A stretch of DNA of 50,248 nucleotides from an uncultured Clostridia bacterium. GTDB lineage: Bacteria; Bacillota; Clostridia; Oscillospirales; Acutalibacteraceae. Each line of letters starts with the position of its first letter. The first letter of the stretch is position 1. The notes beneath the pieces were generated by a model. It saw only the letters and a program-made list of their open reading frames with translations. It had not been told where the DNA came from and made no database searches. Location of the stretch: NCBI GenBank assembly GCA_944380875.1, contig CALWJA010000039.1, positions 1 through 50,248 of the forward strand, read 5' to 3'. Below are positions 33,300 through 41,641 of the stretch, piece after piece. Both the position numbers and the translations under genes were made by a program.

Positions 33300-34480
33300 T
33301 CTGCAATTTCCTCCCCTCTGTAACGGGCTATGGCGGCGCAGTCCTTATCTCCGCGCCCTGAGATATTCACCACGATAATTTGATCTTTCCGGAAAGACGG
33401 CGCGATTTTGATAGCATGGGCCACAGCGTGAGCGCTTTCTATTGCCGGAATAATTCCCTCCATGCGGGAAAGATACTCAAACGCATTTACCGCTTCGTCA
33501 TCTGTTACAGGCACATACTGCGCCCGGCCCGTATCGTAAAGGGCCGCATGTTCCGGCCCTACGCCCGGATAGTCCAGGCCGGCTGATATGGAATATACGG
33601 GCGCGATCTGGCCGAATTCGTCCTGACAGAAATACGATTTCATCCCGTGGAAGATTCCCAGCTTGCCGGTAGAGATGGTGGCGGCTGTTTCGAATGTATC
33701 CACTCCTCTGCCTGCGGCCTCGCAGCCGATCAGCTGCACGGAAGGATCCTCAATAAAGTGATAAAATGCGCCGATAGCGTTGGAGCCGCCTCCCACACAG
33801 GCCAGCACCGCATCCGGCAGCCGCCCTTCCTTTTCCAGGATCTGCTGTTTGATCTCCCGGGAGATCACCGCCTGAAAATCTCGCACAATAGTGGGAAACG
33901 GATGAGGCCCCATAACAGATCCCAACACATAATGGGTATCTTTCAAACGCCCGGCCCATTCCCGCATAGTTTCGGAGACAGCGTCTTTTAAAGTAGCAGT
34001 GCCGCTTGTAACGGCATGCACCTTTGCCCCCAAAAGCCGCATTTTATATACATTCAGCGCCTGTCTTTCGGTATCTTCTTTTCCCATGAAGATCTCGCAT
34101 TCCATGCCCATAAGAGTTGCAGCTGTGGCGGTAGCTACGCCGTGCTGCCCGGCGCCTGTCTCAGCGATTACACGGGTCTTTCCCATTTTTTTCGCCAGAA
34201 GCACCTGCCCCAGGACATTATTGATCTTATGGGCTCCCGTATGGTTCAAATCTTCCCGTTTCAGATAAATTTTGGCGCCTCCCAGATCCTCCGTCATATT
34301 TTTAGCGAAATACAAGAGAGAGGGCCTGCCTGCATACTCATTCAGAAGGGTTGTCAGTTCCCGGTTGAACGCCTCATCGTTTTTATAATACGCATAGGCC
34401 TCTTCCAGTTCATTAACAGCATTCATCAACGTTTCCGGGACATACTGCCCGCCATGGATTCCAAATCTTCCCTTACTCAT
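33296..34480 (-). CDS. trpB: Tryptophan synthase beta subunit
   Basis: TrpB is the PLP enzyme that condenses indole with serine to tryptophan. The 394 residues are of the TrpB1 type that partners with TrpA. The PLP Lys lies in [15 protein letters not shown], the catalytic Glu in [13 protein letters not shown], the phosphate-binding loop is [10 protein letters not shown], and HAVAHA is near the end. AAGGAGG lies before the ATG at 34480. Expression is controlled by the T-box leader upstream, which senses uncharged tRNA. Confidence 0.97.
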   Translation of the reverse strand: MSKGRFGIHGGQYVPETLMNAVNELEEAYAYYKNDEAFNRELTTLLNEYAGRPSLLYFAKNMTEDLGGAKIYLKREDLNHTGAHKINNVLGQVLLAKKMGKTRVIAETGAGQHGVATATAATLMGMECEIFMGKEDTERQALNVYKMRLLGAKVHAVTSGTATLKDAVSETMREWAGRLKDTHYVLGSVMGPHPFPTIVRDFQAVISREIKQQILEKEGRLPDAVLACVGGGSNAIGAFYHFIEDPSVQLIGCEAAGRGVDTFETAATISTGKLGIFHGMKSYFCQDEFGQIAPVYSISAGLDYPGVGPEHAALYDTGRAQYVPVTDDEAVNAFEYLSRMEGIIPAIESAHAVAHAIKIAPSFRKDQIIVVNISGRGDKDCAAIARYRGEEIAE

Positions 34481-34550
34481 CTGTCTGCCTCCTTATCTTC
34501 CTGTATATACAGCATTTGGTAGTAGTTTTTTAACATATAACAACAAAAAA

Positions 34551-34836
34551 CGCCCTTGGCAGAAATCTTTCTGCCAAGGGCGAATACAATCTGATCCGCG
34601 GTGCCACCTTGTTTCGCGGAATTCTTCCGCGCACTTTGCGAAGTACCATCATACTTCCGGCAACTAACGTATGCCAACACGTCGCAGAATACTCGGCTCA
34701 TACCTTTCCCTGCGCCCTCCGCGGCCCATTTGACGGCTTGTTTTCTGCCCGGATCCCAGCACCCCGAACTCTCTGTGTGAGCATTACCGCCTTTATCCCC
34801 GCCTCAACGGTTTTCTATTCACTTTAGTATGAAACT
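34551..34836 (-). promoter_or_regulatory. T-box riboswitch (tryptophan) of trpBA
   Basis: On the minus strand the conserved T-box AAGGTGGCACCGCGG lies at 34596-34610 with flanking TCCGCG/CGCGGA arms of the antiterminator. The intrinsic terminator follows: CGCCCTTGGCAG/CTGCCAAGGGCG stem (34551-34582) then TTTTTT. Upstream, the Stem I part with CAGAGAG and the GGGTGCTGGGATCCGGG apical elements is visible. A TGG codon at 34726-34728, followed by a purine, is the candidate specifier for tRNA-Trp, in line with the genes controlled. Uncharged tRNA would stabilise the antiterminator. Confidence 0.93.
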
Positions 34837-34842
34837 ATAATA

Positions 34843-34871
34843 ACGATAGCACGGTCTCCCTGCTTTGTCAA
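34843..34871 (-). promoter_or_regulatory. Promoter of the trpBA T-box leader
   Basis: On the minus strand a perfect TTGACA (34866-34871) is 17 bp from TATCGT (34843-34848). Transcription would start near 34836. Confidence 0.7.
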
Positions 34872-35002
34872 GTTCTTATTTGCTTCATTAGGATACCTTT
34901 TTATAGAATATGCCCTTCAAAGTCCTTTGGTTCCCCCCAGAATCCCCACTCTGCTATCTTCTTCTGCCGAAAAGATTTCCTCCACTATCAACGGCATTTT
35001 CC

Positions 35003-35031
35003 TTGTTTTTTATAGAACTTTTTTGTATACT
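35003..35031 (+). promoter_or_regulatory. Promoter of the second old yellow enzyme gene
   Basis: TTGTTT (35003-35008) and TATACT (35026-35031) are 17 bp apart, 38 bp before the ATG. Between this and the T-box promoter (34872-35002) I see nothing else. Confidence 0.7.
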
Positions 35032-35068
35032 GAAAGCACAATATTTTTATGAAATGGGTGGAGATTGT

Positions 35069-36154
35069 ATGAAAAAATTGGAAGAAAGTGTTAAAATCGG
35101 CCCTGTAACAGCGAAAAACCGCATTGCCGTCCCTCCAATGGTTTGCTTTCATTGGTCTGACGACAGCGGCCGCGTTACCGAAAAAAATGTGGAGCATTAC
35201 AGAGCGCTGGCCGCCGGAGGCCCCGGGCTTATTATCGGCGAGGCCACCTGTGTAACAAAGCGGGGACGTCTCCACGAAACCCAATTGGGGCTTTGGGAGG
35301 ACGGCCAAATAGAAGGCTGGAAAAAGCTGGCGGAAACTGTCCACGCCTATAACGTGCCTTTTTTTGTACAGCTGCACCATTCCGGTGTCACCGGCATCGA
35401 TCTTGAGGCGGACTGCCCCAGCGACTACGACAAAAAAGTAGGGCCTCACGGCTGCAGAGGGCACGAAATGAGCCTGGATAGAATAAAGGAAATAGAGGAT
35501 GCATTCATTCAGGCTGCCCTGCGGGCAAAAAAAGCGGGGCTGGACGGCGTGGAGCTGCACGGCTGCCATAGCTACCTGATCTGCCAGTTCTTAAATCGAA
35601 ATGTCAATCGCAGGGAAGATATCTATGGGCAGAAGGAAGAAACCTTTGCTTTGGAGATTCTCCAGGGCATCCGGAAAGCCTGCGGTCCGGATTTTGCAGT
35701 AGGTATCCGTTTAGCGGCCTTTGAACCCACCTTGGAAGACGGTATCCGCCATGCAAAGGCATTGCAGCAGGATGTAGATTTTATGGATATTTCCTACGGC
35801 TTTAATGGGGAAAGCCATCCTGAAGCACCGGAAGATTTCCTCTATTCCGCCGCTTTTTACGGAGCACAGGAAATTAAGAAAGCCCTTCCCCATATGCCCA
35901 TCTTTGGCGTTGACGGCATCGTAAACGGCGAGCAAGCCCGGGGCGTTATCGAAACCACCGGGATCGATATGGTGGATGTGGCCCGTGGCTTCCTGGTAAA
36001 TCCCGATTTCGCAAAAGATGTCCTTGCGGGAAGAGACTGCGGCAAATGTCTGCACTGCAAGCCTGCCTGCCGCTGGAGTCCGTTTTTGAATGATGGGGTT
36101 GTCAACTGCCCCGGCCGTACACTCTTCCTCCGCAACAGAGAAAAAGCGGAGTAA
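35069..36154 (+). CDS. Old yellow enzyme-family NADH:flavin oxidoreductase (second copy type)
   Basis: The 361-residue FMN barrel protein of the OYE/enoate reductase group has NRIAVPPMVCFHW at the start, FVQLHHSGVTG, the motif HGCHSYLICQFLNRNVNRREDIYG, VARGFLVNPDFAKDV, and a C-terminal Cys cluster (CGKCLHCKPAC and a further Cys) for a [4Fe-4S] centre. GGGTGGAG precedes the ATG at 35069. It is shorter than the first copy (22.9 kb) and belongs to a different subgroup, closer to the barrel half of 2,4-dienoyl-CoA reductase. It is transcribed alone, convergent with a GNAT gene only 22 bp away. The substrate is unknown. Confidence 0.88.
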   Translation: MKKLEESVKIGPVTAKNRIAVPPMVCFHWSDDSGRVTEKNVEHYRALAAGGPGLIIGEATCVTKRGRLHETQLGLWEDGQIEGWKKLAETVHAYNVPFFVQLHHSGVTGIDLEADCPSDYDKKVGPHGCRGHEMSLDRIKEIEDAFIQAALRAKKAGLDGVELHGCHSYLICQFLNRNVNRREDIYGQKEETFALEILQGIRKACGPDFAVGIRLAAFEPTLEDGIRHAKALQQDVDFMDISYGFNGESHPEAPEDFLYSAAFYGAQEIKKALPHMPIFGVDGIVNGEQARGVIETTGIDMVDVARGFLVNPDFAKDVLAGRDCGKCLHCKPACRWSPFLNDGVVNCPGRTLFLRNREKAE

Positions 36155-36176
36155 ATCCCTTGAGCGGAGAGAGGTC

Positions 36177-36623
36177 TCAGGCAGAGATTTCCGGTATGTC
36201 TTTACAAATCCGGCAAAGATATCGTTTTATACCACTTTGATAGATATCCCCCAGAGGCTGGATGGCAAATCCATATTTTCTGTAAAATTCTACTGCCTCA
36301 TCATCTGTTTCCGCCGTCAATTCTTTCACAGGAAAGGCGTTGCGAAAGCTATCCAACATAAAGCTTCCGAGCCCTTCCCTTTGCCGGTTTTTTTTCACGG
36401 CAAAATCCAGGATCTCGTACTTTCCTGTGTCCTTTTCCCGCAATATGAGAAGGCCTAGAGGGACATCCTCTTTGGAAAGGCCAAAAGCCAGAACCCGGGA
36501 ATCCTTCCGGTATGCTTGTATCCGGTTTTGAATCCTTTCCTTTGTAGGATTATATACACTGAGCGCAAGAATCTCCTGATACGGGGATGCGGACAGATCT
36601 GTTTTAACATCGCAAAATTTCAT
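36177..36623 (-). CDS. GNAT-family N-acetyltransferase
   Basis: The 148-residue protein has the GNAT fold: a core strand followed by the acetyl-CoA loop KKNRQREGLGSFML (Q/RxxGxG/A pattern) and the late motif DEAVEFYRKYGFAIQPLG, typical of the family. AGGAGG lies just before the ATG at 36623. It is convergent with the OYE gene and no terminator lies between the two stops. Substrate (amine, amino acid or protein) cannot be predicted. Confidence 0.85.
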   Translation of the reverse strand: MKFCDVKTDLSASPYQEILALSVYNPTKERIQNRIQAYRKDSRVLAFGLSKEDVPLGLLILREKDTGKYEILDFAVKKNRQREGLGSFMLDSFRNAFPVKELTAETDDEAVEFYRKYGFAIQPLGDIYQSGIKRYLCRICKDIPEISA

Positions 36624-36673
36624 TTTTCCTCCTGGCTTTATACCGTTTTCATCGGACAATATCTTTAATTTTT

Positions 36674-36700
36674 AGGGAGTGGGTATGTAACCCACTCCCT
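36674..36700 (+). terminator. Plus-strand terminator beyond the GNAT gene start
   Basis: AGGGAGTGGGT (36674-36684) pairs with ACCCACTCCCT (36690-36700) with a 5-nt loop, followed on the plus strand by TATTTTTTG. On the minus strand no T run follows. It would therefore stop plus-strand transcription coming through from the OYE gene. Confidence 0.75.
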
Positions 36701-36758
36701 TATTTTTTGTCTGCCGTATAGATAAAGGTATTGTTTATTCCTAAGTTCCCAAAACTCC

Positions 36759-37958
36759 TTACCCGATCTGGCAGGCCTGACGAAGGGTTTCCATAAGGCT
36801 AAATGTAAACTGCCGGATAGCCATGATATCCTTCTTTTCTTTTCTTCGCCATTCTTCTATTTTTCGTGTAGGCGGATACGCCATGGGCACCAGTTCGCCC
36901 GCCTCCAAAAGGTTCGCCATATTCTCGCAGGCTTCCAGAAGTTCATCCGCAGGCGCATACGCATGCAGAAGTTTTCCTGCATTTTCCAAAGCCTTATCGG
37001 CAAAATGCTCCTGATTTACATCCGGAAGAATAGCAGAGTCGCTCCGATTGCGGAAAAATCCCATAATAGCCGCCACAATAGAAGGATCCCGAATCGTTCC
37101 GTCTGGATACACGATACCGTGAACACGGCTCCACATCTTCTCCTCCGGCTCAATCATCAGCTCAAACAGATAATAGCCGATTTTATACGTATTGCACATC
37201 TGAATAGCCACTTCATAAGGATTGGAGCGGCACAGACATCCTGTTTCATTGTTGATGACCGGTTTTCCATATTTTTTGGAAAGCTCTATGGCTCGTCTGC
37301 ATGTAGCCTCCACCTTGCTTCTGGTTTCCAGGTAATCGTGAAAAATAATAATATCCACCATCTCGCCGGTCTGGCTGCGCTCCGTATCCTCAATAAAGGT
37401 GTGACCCACACCCAGAGCGTTTACCGGATCTTTTTCCCGGACAAACGCAATAAAATGCTTTAAAAAAGCCCAAACCATATCCAGCCTTCTCTGGCGCTCC
37501 AGAGGATCGTCCACGCTGAGCATGAAACCATGCCAGCTGGGCTCATTCATCACATCCCAGAAAAGCAAACCGGGTTCATCCTTTACAGCCTCAATAACGG
37601 CCGCCACATACTCTTCACCGATCCACCAATTTTCCGGATAATAGCATCCGGGAATCTCGGCGTTGGAATGTTCTTCCGCCAACCAGTACTGGGTCTGCCC
37701 CTCTGTAAAATACGGCAGCATAAGGATGGGTGTGGTAGAAATTCCGTGGGACCAGGCTGTGCGTATCAAATCTTTCAGATTGCATAAAAAGCCCTCCGGA
37801 TCTTTTTTCCATCCATCCAGCCACATAAACAAACGGCAGCTGTTGAGAGTCAGCCTCTCCGCATACCCCATCTGCCGATCCACTTCCTCGTGGGAATACT
37901 CCTCCGGGAGATCGTAATTAAAGCCCTTGATGAAACTGTAATCCTTCAGCGGTTTCAT
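36759..37958 (-). CDS. GH5-like (cellulase superfamily) glycoside hydrolase
   Basis: The 399-residue protein has the clan GH-A TIM-barrel pattern. The acid/base Glu lies in LLFWDVMNEPSW at the end of strand 4, and the nucleophile Glu in KPVINNETGCLC. FNYDLPEEYSHEE, CRLFMWLDGW and PILMLPYF are also typical. There is no signal peptide, so it acts inside the cell on imported oligosaccharides. GGAGG stands 11 bp before the ATG at 37958; upstream TTG codons are alternatives. A consensus promoter (38018-38046) lies upstream. It is divergent from the GH36 gene, which suggests joint breakdown of galactose-containing glycans; the exact GH family and substrate are not decided. Confidence 0.75.
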   Translation of the reverse strand: MKPLKDYSFIKGFNYDLPEEYSHEEVDRQMGYAERLTLNSCRLFMWLDGWKKDPEGFLCNLKDLIRTAWSHGISTTPILMLPYFTEGQTQYWLAEEHSNAEIPGCYYPENWWIGEEYVAAVIEAVKDEPGLLFWDVMNEPSWHGFMLSVDDPLERQRRLDMVWAFLKHFIAFVREKDPVNALGVGHTFIEDTERSQTGEMVDIIIFHDYLETRSKVEATCRRAIELSKKYGKPVINNETGCLCRSNPYEVAIQMCNTYKIGYYLFELMIEPEEKMWSRVHGIVYPDGTIRDPSIVAAIMGFFRNRSDSAILPDVNQEHFADKALENAGKLLHAYAPADELLEACENMANLLEAGELVPMAYPPTRKIEEWRRKEKKDIMAIRQFTFSLMETLRQACQIG

Positions 37959-38017
37959 TTTCAAACATTCCTCCAATCTGATCCGCCCAAAGCGGCGAAT
38001 ATAGCTTTTACCCCCTC

Positions 38018-38046
38018 TTTATACCATACACACTTTCAAATAGCAA
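38018..38046 (-). promoter_or_regulatory. Promoter of the GH5-like gene
   Basis: On the minus strand, TTGCTA (38041-38046) and TATAAA (38018-38023) are 17 bp apart. In the rest of the divergent gap (38047-38325) I found no convincing promoter for the GH36 gene. Confidence 0.65.
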
Positions 38047-38343
38047 TTGTCTTCTGAAAGGAGCAGCAAAACTTTTTCAAACCTTTTGACAGACCATACT
38101 CGCGCCATCCTGCAGCCTGTGTATGCCTATTCCTTTTATCCTATCCGCAAAGACGAGATGCTTATTACAAAGCCCTCGTTTTTTCATTCTCACACAAAAT
38201 ATTGCTTTTTCCCGGAGGATGACAATTCAAAAAAATTGTGTTAGGATACAAGTATTAGTAAGGCAATACCGGAACCCAAAGTTTACCTAAAATCATTGGG
38301 TTTTCGGGAACCCATACCCAAAGCCATAAGGAGGATGTATTGC

Positions 38344-40455
38344 ATGCGATGGAATTTTAATGAAAACGGGATCTATCTCACACTGGAAAAAAATGAAGAG
38401 GACGGCACCCTCCGTCTTCTGCACTTTGGCGCGGAACCCTTTAAAGAGAGCGATATCCTGAGTGGGACAAAAGAGGGCTTCCGGCTGGTAGAGGTAAATG
38501 TTCCCGGCTACGACCGCCCTTATGAACGGATGGGAAACAAATATATCGTCACGGCCCCCGGCTATAAAATGCAGTTTGTAAGCCACAACGATTCCCGAAA
38601 TGAAAACGGCCGGCTGCTGGAATTTGTCTCTTTCGATGAGGAAACCGGCATCCGGGTTACTACACATATGCAGTTTTTCGACGGTGTTTCCGTCATGCAG
38701 ATATGGAACACAGCGGAAAACGCAGGGACAAAGCCCCAAACTCTGGATATGATTTCCACCTTTACCTATACCGGCGTGGAGAAAGAAGGCATCTCCCCCT
38801 GGCAGGAAAAAATGGAACTGCGAATCCCCTTCAACGGCTGGCAGCAGGAACTGAACTGGCGTACCTTCACGCTCCCCGAACTGGGGCTGAGCCAATCCAT
38901 GGCAGATAAGAGAAAAATGCGTTCTTCCCGCACCATCCGCATCAGCAACGTAGGCCATTGGTCCACGAAGCTATACCTTCCCATGGGATATCTGGAAAAC
39001 AAGGAGCGCGGGACAAGCCTTTTCTGGCAAATTGAGCACAACGGTTCCTGGAATTGGGAAATCAGCGACCAGAATGGGCACCTGTATGTCACCCTCTGCG
39101 GCCCTACAGAAGTAGATTCTCACTGGAGCAAAACCTTGCAGCCCGGAGAAACGTTTGAAACGGTCCCCGCCGCGGTAGGCGTCTCCGCCAAAGGGTTTGA
39201 CGACTCTATGGGGCAAATGACTCTCTACCGCCGGAAAATCCGTCGCAAAAATGCGGACAACGAAAAAATGCCCATTATTTTCAACGATTATATGAACTGC
39301 CTTTGGGGAGATCCTACCACGGAAAAGGAATTCCCCCTGATCGACGCCGCCGCGGAAACAGGGTGCGAATATTTTGTCATCGACTGCGGCTGGTATTCCC
39401 CTGGCTATTGGTGGGACAATGTGGGTGAATGGCAGGAATGCCGCGAACGCTTCCCCAACGGCCTCAAAGAGGTAACGGACTATATCCGCCAGAAAGGAAT
39501 GATCCCCGGAGTATGGCTGGAACTAGAGGTTATGGGTATCTGCTGCGAAAAAGCCAAACGAGTGCCGGATGAATGGTTCTTTATCCGGCATGGCCGCCGG
39601 GTGTATGACCGAAGCCGCTTCCAGCTGGATTTCCGCAATCCGGAGGTTATTGCCCACGCCAACGAGGTAATCGACCGCTTGGTGAAGGAATACGGAGTGG
39701 GCTACATCAAAATGGATTACAATATCGAGCCCGGCATCGGCACGGAATATAAAGCGGATAGCTTCGGCGACGGTCTTCTGCAGCATGAACGCGCCTATCT
39801 GCAATGGCTGGATTCCGTTTTCGAGCGCCATCCCGATCTGGTGATTGAAAACTGCAGCAGCGGCGGCCTGCGCATGGATTATGCCATGCTCAAGCGATAT
39901 AGCATCCAGTCCACCAGCGACCAGGAAAACTATCTGAACTACGCCAGCATTTCCGCCAACGCTCCCACCGGTCTTACGCCGGAGCAGGCGGCGGTCTGGT
40001 CGTATCCGCTCATGGAAGGAACAACGGAGGAAGTGGTATTCAACATGGTGAATGCCATTCTTCTGCGGGTGCACCAAAGCGGCCATTTGGCGCAGATCAG
40101 CCCTGAAAGACGGGCCCTGGTAAAGGAGGGCCTGGAGTATTATAAAACGATCCGGGCCGACTTGCGGGAAGCTCTGCCCTTCTGGCCTATAGGCCTCTCC
40201 CATTTCGGGGACGAATGGAGCTGCCTGGGCCTTCGGAAAGGAAACAGAATCTATATGGGAGTCTGGCGCAGAGAAGGTGAACACTCCACCCAGGAACTGA
40301 AAATCCCCGGCGCCTTGGGGAAGAAAGCATCCGTGCGCTGCGCGTATCCCGCCTATGAAGGCTGCGGCTACAGCTATGCTCCAGAGACCGGCGCTTTGAC
40401 TGTTCGTATGGACAGGAACACCGCCCGCCTGTTTGAAATCACTTTGGAAGAATAA
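38344..40455 (+). CDS. Alpha-galactosidase, glycoside hydrolase family 36
   Basis: The 703-residue protein has a beta-sandwich N-terminal domain (1-300), a TIM barrel (about 310-600) and a small beta C-terminal domain, as in GH36. The barrel shows FNDYMNCLWGDPT, EYFVIDCGWYS and PGVWLELE. The nucleophile is Asp458 in YIKMDYN, the substrate-binding stretch is ENCSSGGLRMDYAML, and the acid/base is Asp526 in STSDQEN. No signal peptide is present. AAGGAGG lies 11 bp before the ATG. It releases galactose from melibiose/raffinose-type or galactomannan oligosaccharides. The dgo genes 1.2 kb downstream give a possible fate for the galactose after oxidation to galactonate. Confidence 0.93.
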   Translation: MRWNFNENGIYLTLEKNEEDGTLRLLHFGAEPFKESDILSGTKEGFRLVEVNVPGYDRPYERMGNKYIVTAPGYKMQFVSHNDSRNENGRLLEFVSFDEETGIRVTTHMQFFDGVSVMQIWNTAENAGTKPQTLDMISTFTYTGVEKEGISPWQEKMELRIPFNGWQQELNWRTFTLPELGLSQSMADKRKMRSSRTIRISNVGHWSTKLYLPMGYLENKERGTSLFWQIEHNGSWNWEISDQNGHLYVTLCGPTEVDSHWSKTLQPGETFETVPAAVGVSAKGFDDSMGQMTLYRRKIRRKNADNEKMPIIFNDYMNCLWGDPTTEKEFPLIDAAAETGCEYFVIDCGWYSPGYWWDNVGEWQECRERFPNGLKEVTDYIRQKGMIPGVWLELEVMGICCEKAKRVPDEWFFIRHGRRVYDRSRFQLDFRNPEVIAHANEVIDRLVKEYGVGYIKMDYNIEPGIGTEYKADSFGDGLLQHERAYLQWLDSVFERHPDLVIENCSSGGLRMDYAMLKRYSIQSTSDQENYLNYASISANAPTGLTPEQAAVWSYPLMEGTTEEVVFNMVNAILLRVHQSGHLAQISPERRALVKEGLEYYKTIRADLREALPFWPIGLSHFGDEWSCLGLRKGNRIYMGVWRREGEHSTQELKIPGALGKKASVRCAYPAYEGCGYSYAPETGALTVRMDRNTARLFEITLEE

Positions 40456-40466
40456 AAAAACGGTTT

Positions 40467-40494
40467 CGCCCCGGTCTCCCTTAAGGCCGGGGCG
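40467..40494 (+). other. GC-rich hairpin between the GH36 gene and corA
   Basis: CGCCCCGG (40467-40474) pairs with CCGGGGCG (40487-40494). No T run follows, so it is probably not a full terminator; it may reduce read-through or stabilise the upstream mRNA end. Confidence 0.45.
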
Positions 40495-40537
40495 TCTGTC
40501 TGCTTTACCTGTTCATATAAAGGAGGCTGTATGCATT

Positions 40538-41476
40538 ATGCTGTATTTTGCTCTGGGGAATAACGGAGCACAAGCCTGCTCCGGGGAAGAAATTCAAAAA
40601 TTTCCCCTAAAGGCAGGATATATCTCTTTAAAAGACCTGCAGCTCTGCAAAGATGTTTTTCATCTCCCGGACCCTCTTATCCGGGAATGCCAAAAAAAGC
40701 ACTCCCATTTTCGCAACAGCTTTGAAGTTTACGATGATTACAGCTTTGGTTTTCTCAGCATACTGGATATCCTGCATGTAAAAAATTCCAGGGATCAGGT
40801 GGCTTTTATACTGAAAAAAGATGTATTCCTTATGATTTGCATAGAAGATGCGGACGGCAGCACGGAGGTTCTTTTCCGCAGGAGTCTCGAACGTCTCCAT
40901 GGCCCGGTCACTTTGGAAAAAGCGGTAAGCAGCTTTTTGGAAACGCTGACGGAAGACGGCGGGCTCGTCCTAGAACAAGCCGAGCCTCAGATCCTTCAAA
41001 TCGAGCAGGAGCTGCTGGAAAACAGAGCCGGCGCTTCCATCAACCGAAAAATCTTTCAAATTAAGAGTAACCTTATGATCCGGCGGAATTACTATGAAGC
41101 CCTCATTGAAATCGGTTCCTCCCTGCAGGAGAATGAAAACGCCATATTTGAGGGAGATACTCTGCGTTATTTTAAAATCTTTACGGATCATACCGCCCGC
41201 CTCAGCGCCAATACCCAATTTCTCTGTGAAAACCTGGTGCATTTGCAGGAAGCATATGAAGCCTCTCTGGAACTGAATTTAAACCGTATTATGAAATTTT
41301 TCACGGTAATAACCACCATTTTTCTTCCTTTAACGTTAATTGTAGGCTGGTATGGAATGAACTTCCCCAACATGCCGGAATTCCGCTGGGCCTATGGCTA
41401 TCCTGCCGTCATCTGTTTCAGCGGCTTGGTGGTCGCCCTCTGCTTCTGGTTCTTTAAAAAGAAAAGACTGCTTTAA
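40538..41476 (+). CDS. CorA-family divalent cation transporter (second copy)
   Basis: The 312-residue protein is a divergent CorA/Mg2+ channel: a cytosolic alpha/beta domain, a long stalk helix, a membrane helix ending in YGMNFPNMPE (GMN signature) and a second helix ending in the basic WFFKKKRLL. AAAGGAGG is 11 bp before the ATG. An 11-codon out-of-frame ORF (40531-40563) starts closer to the site and overlaps the beginning of the gene. The gene lies between the GH36 and dgoD genes, an unusual place for a metal channel. Its sequence is clearly different from CorA at 6.4-7.3 kb, so it is not a recent duplication. Confidence 0.92.
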   Translation: MLYFALGNNGAQACSGEEIQKFPLKAGYISLKDLQLCKDVFHLPDPLIRECQKKHSHFRNSFEVYDDYSFGFLSILDILHVKNSRDQVAFILKKDVFLMICIEDADGSTEVLFRRSLERLHGPVTLEKAVSSFLETLTEDGGLVLEQAEPQILQIEQELLENRAGASINRKIFQIKSNLMIRRNYYEALIEIGSSLQENENAIFEGDTLRYFKIFTDHTARLSANTQFLCENLVHLQEAYEASLELNLNRIMKFFTVITTIFLPLTLIVGWYGMNFPNMPEFRWAYGYPAVICFSGLVVALCFWFFKKKRLL

Positions 41477-41480
41477 ATCC

Positions 41481-41503
41481 GCCGTATACTCGGGGGCTAC
41501 GGC
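41481..41503 (+). terminator. Weak terminator after the second corA
   Basis: GCCGTA (41481-41486) pairs with TACGGC (41498-41503), followed by TTTTGTTTTCC. The short stem makes it a weak or partial terminator before dgoD. Confidence 0.45.
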
Positions 41504-41641
41504 TTTTGTTTTCCGTATCCAAAACCGATGCAAAAGTTTTATCTTATTTGCCGGTTTACCGAAAGGAACAAATATGATATAACAGCCATAGAAGTTTTCT
41601 TTTATCCTGTTTTTTCAAAGCATTTTGGGAGGTTGGACCGT

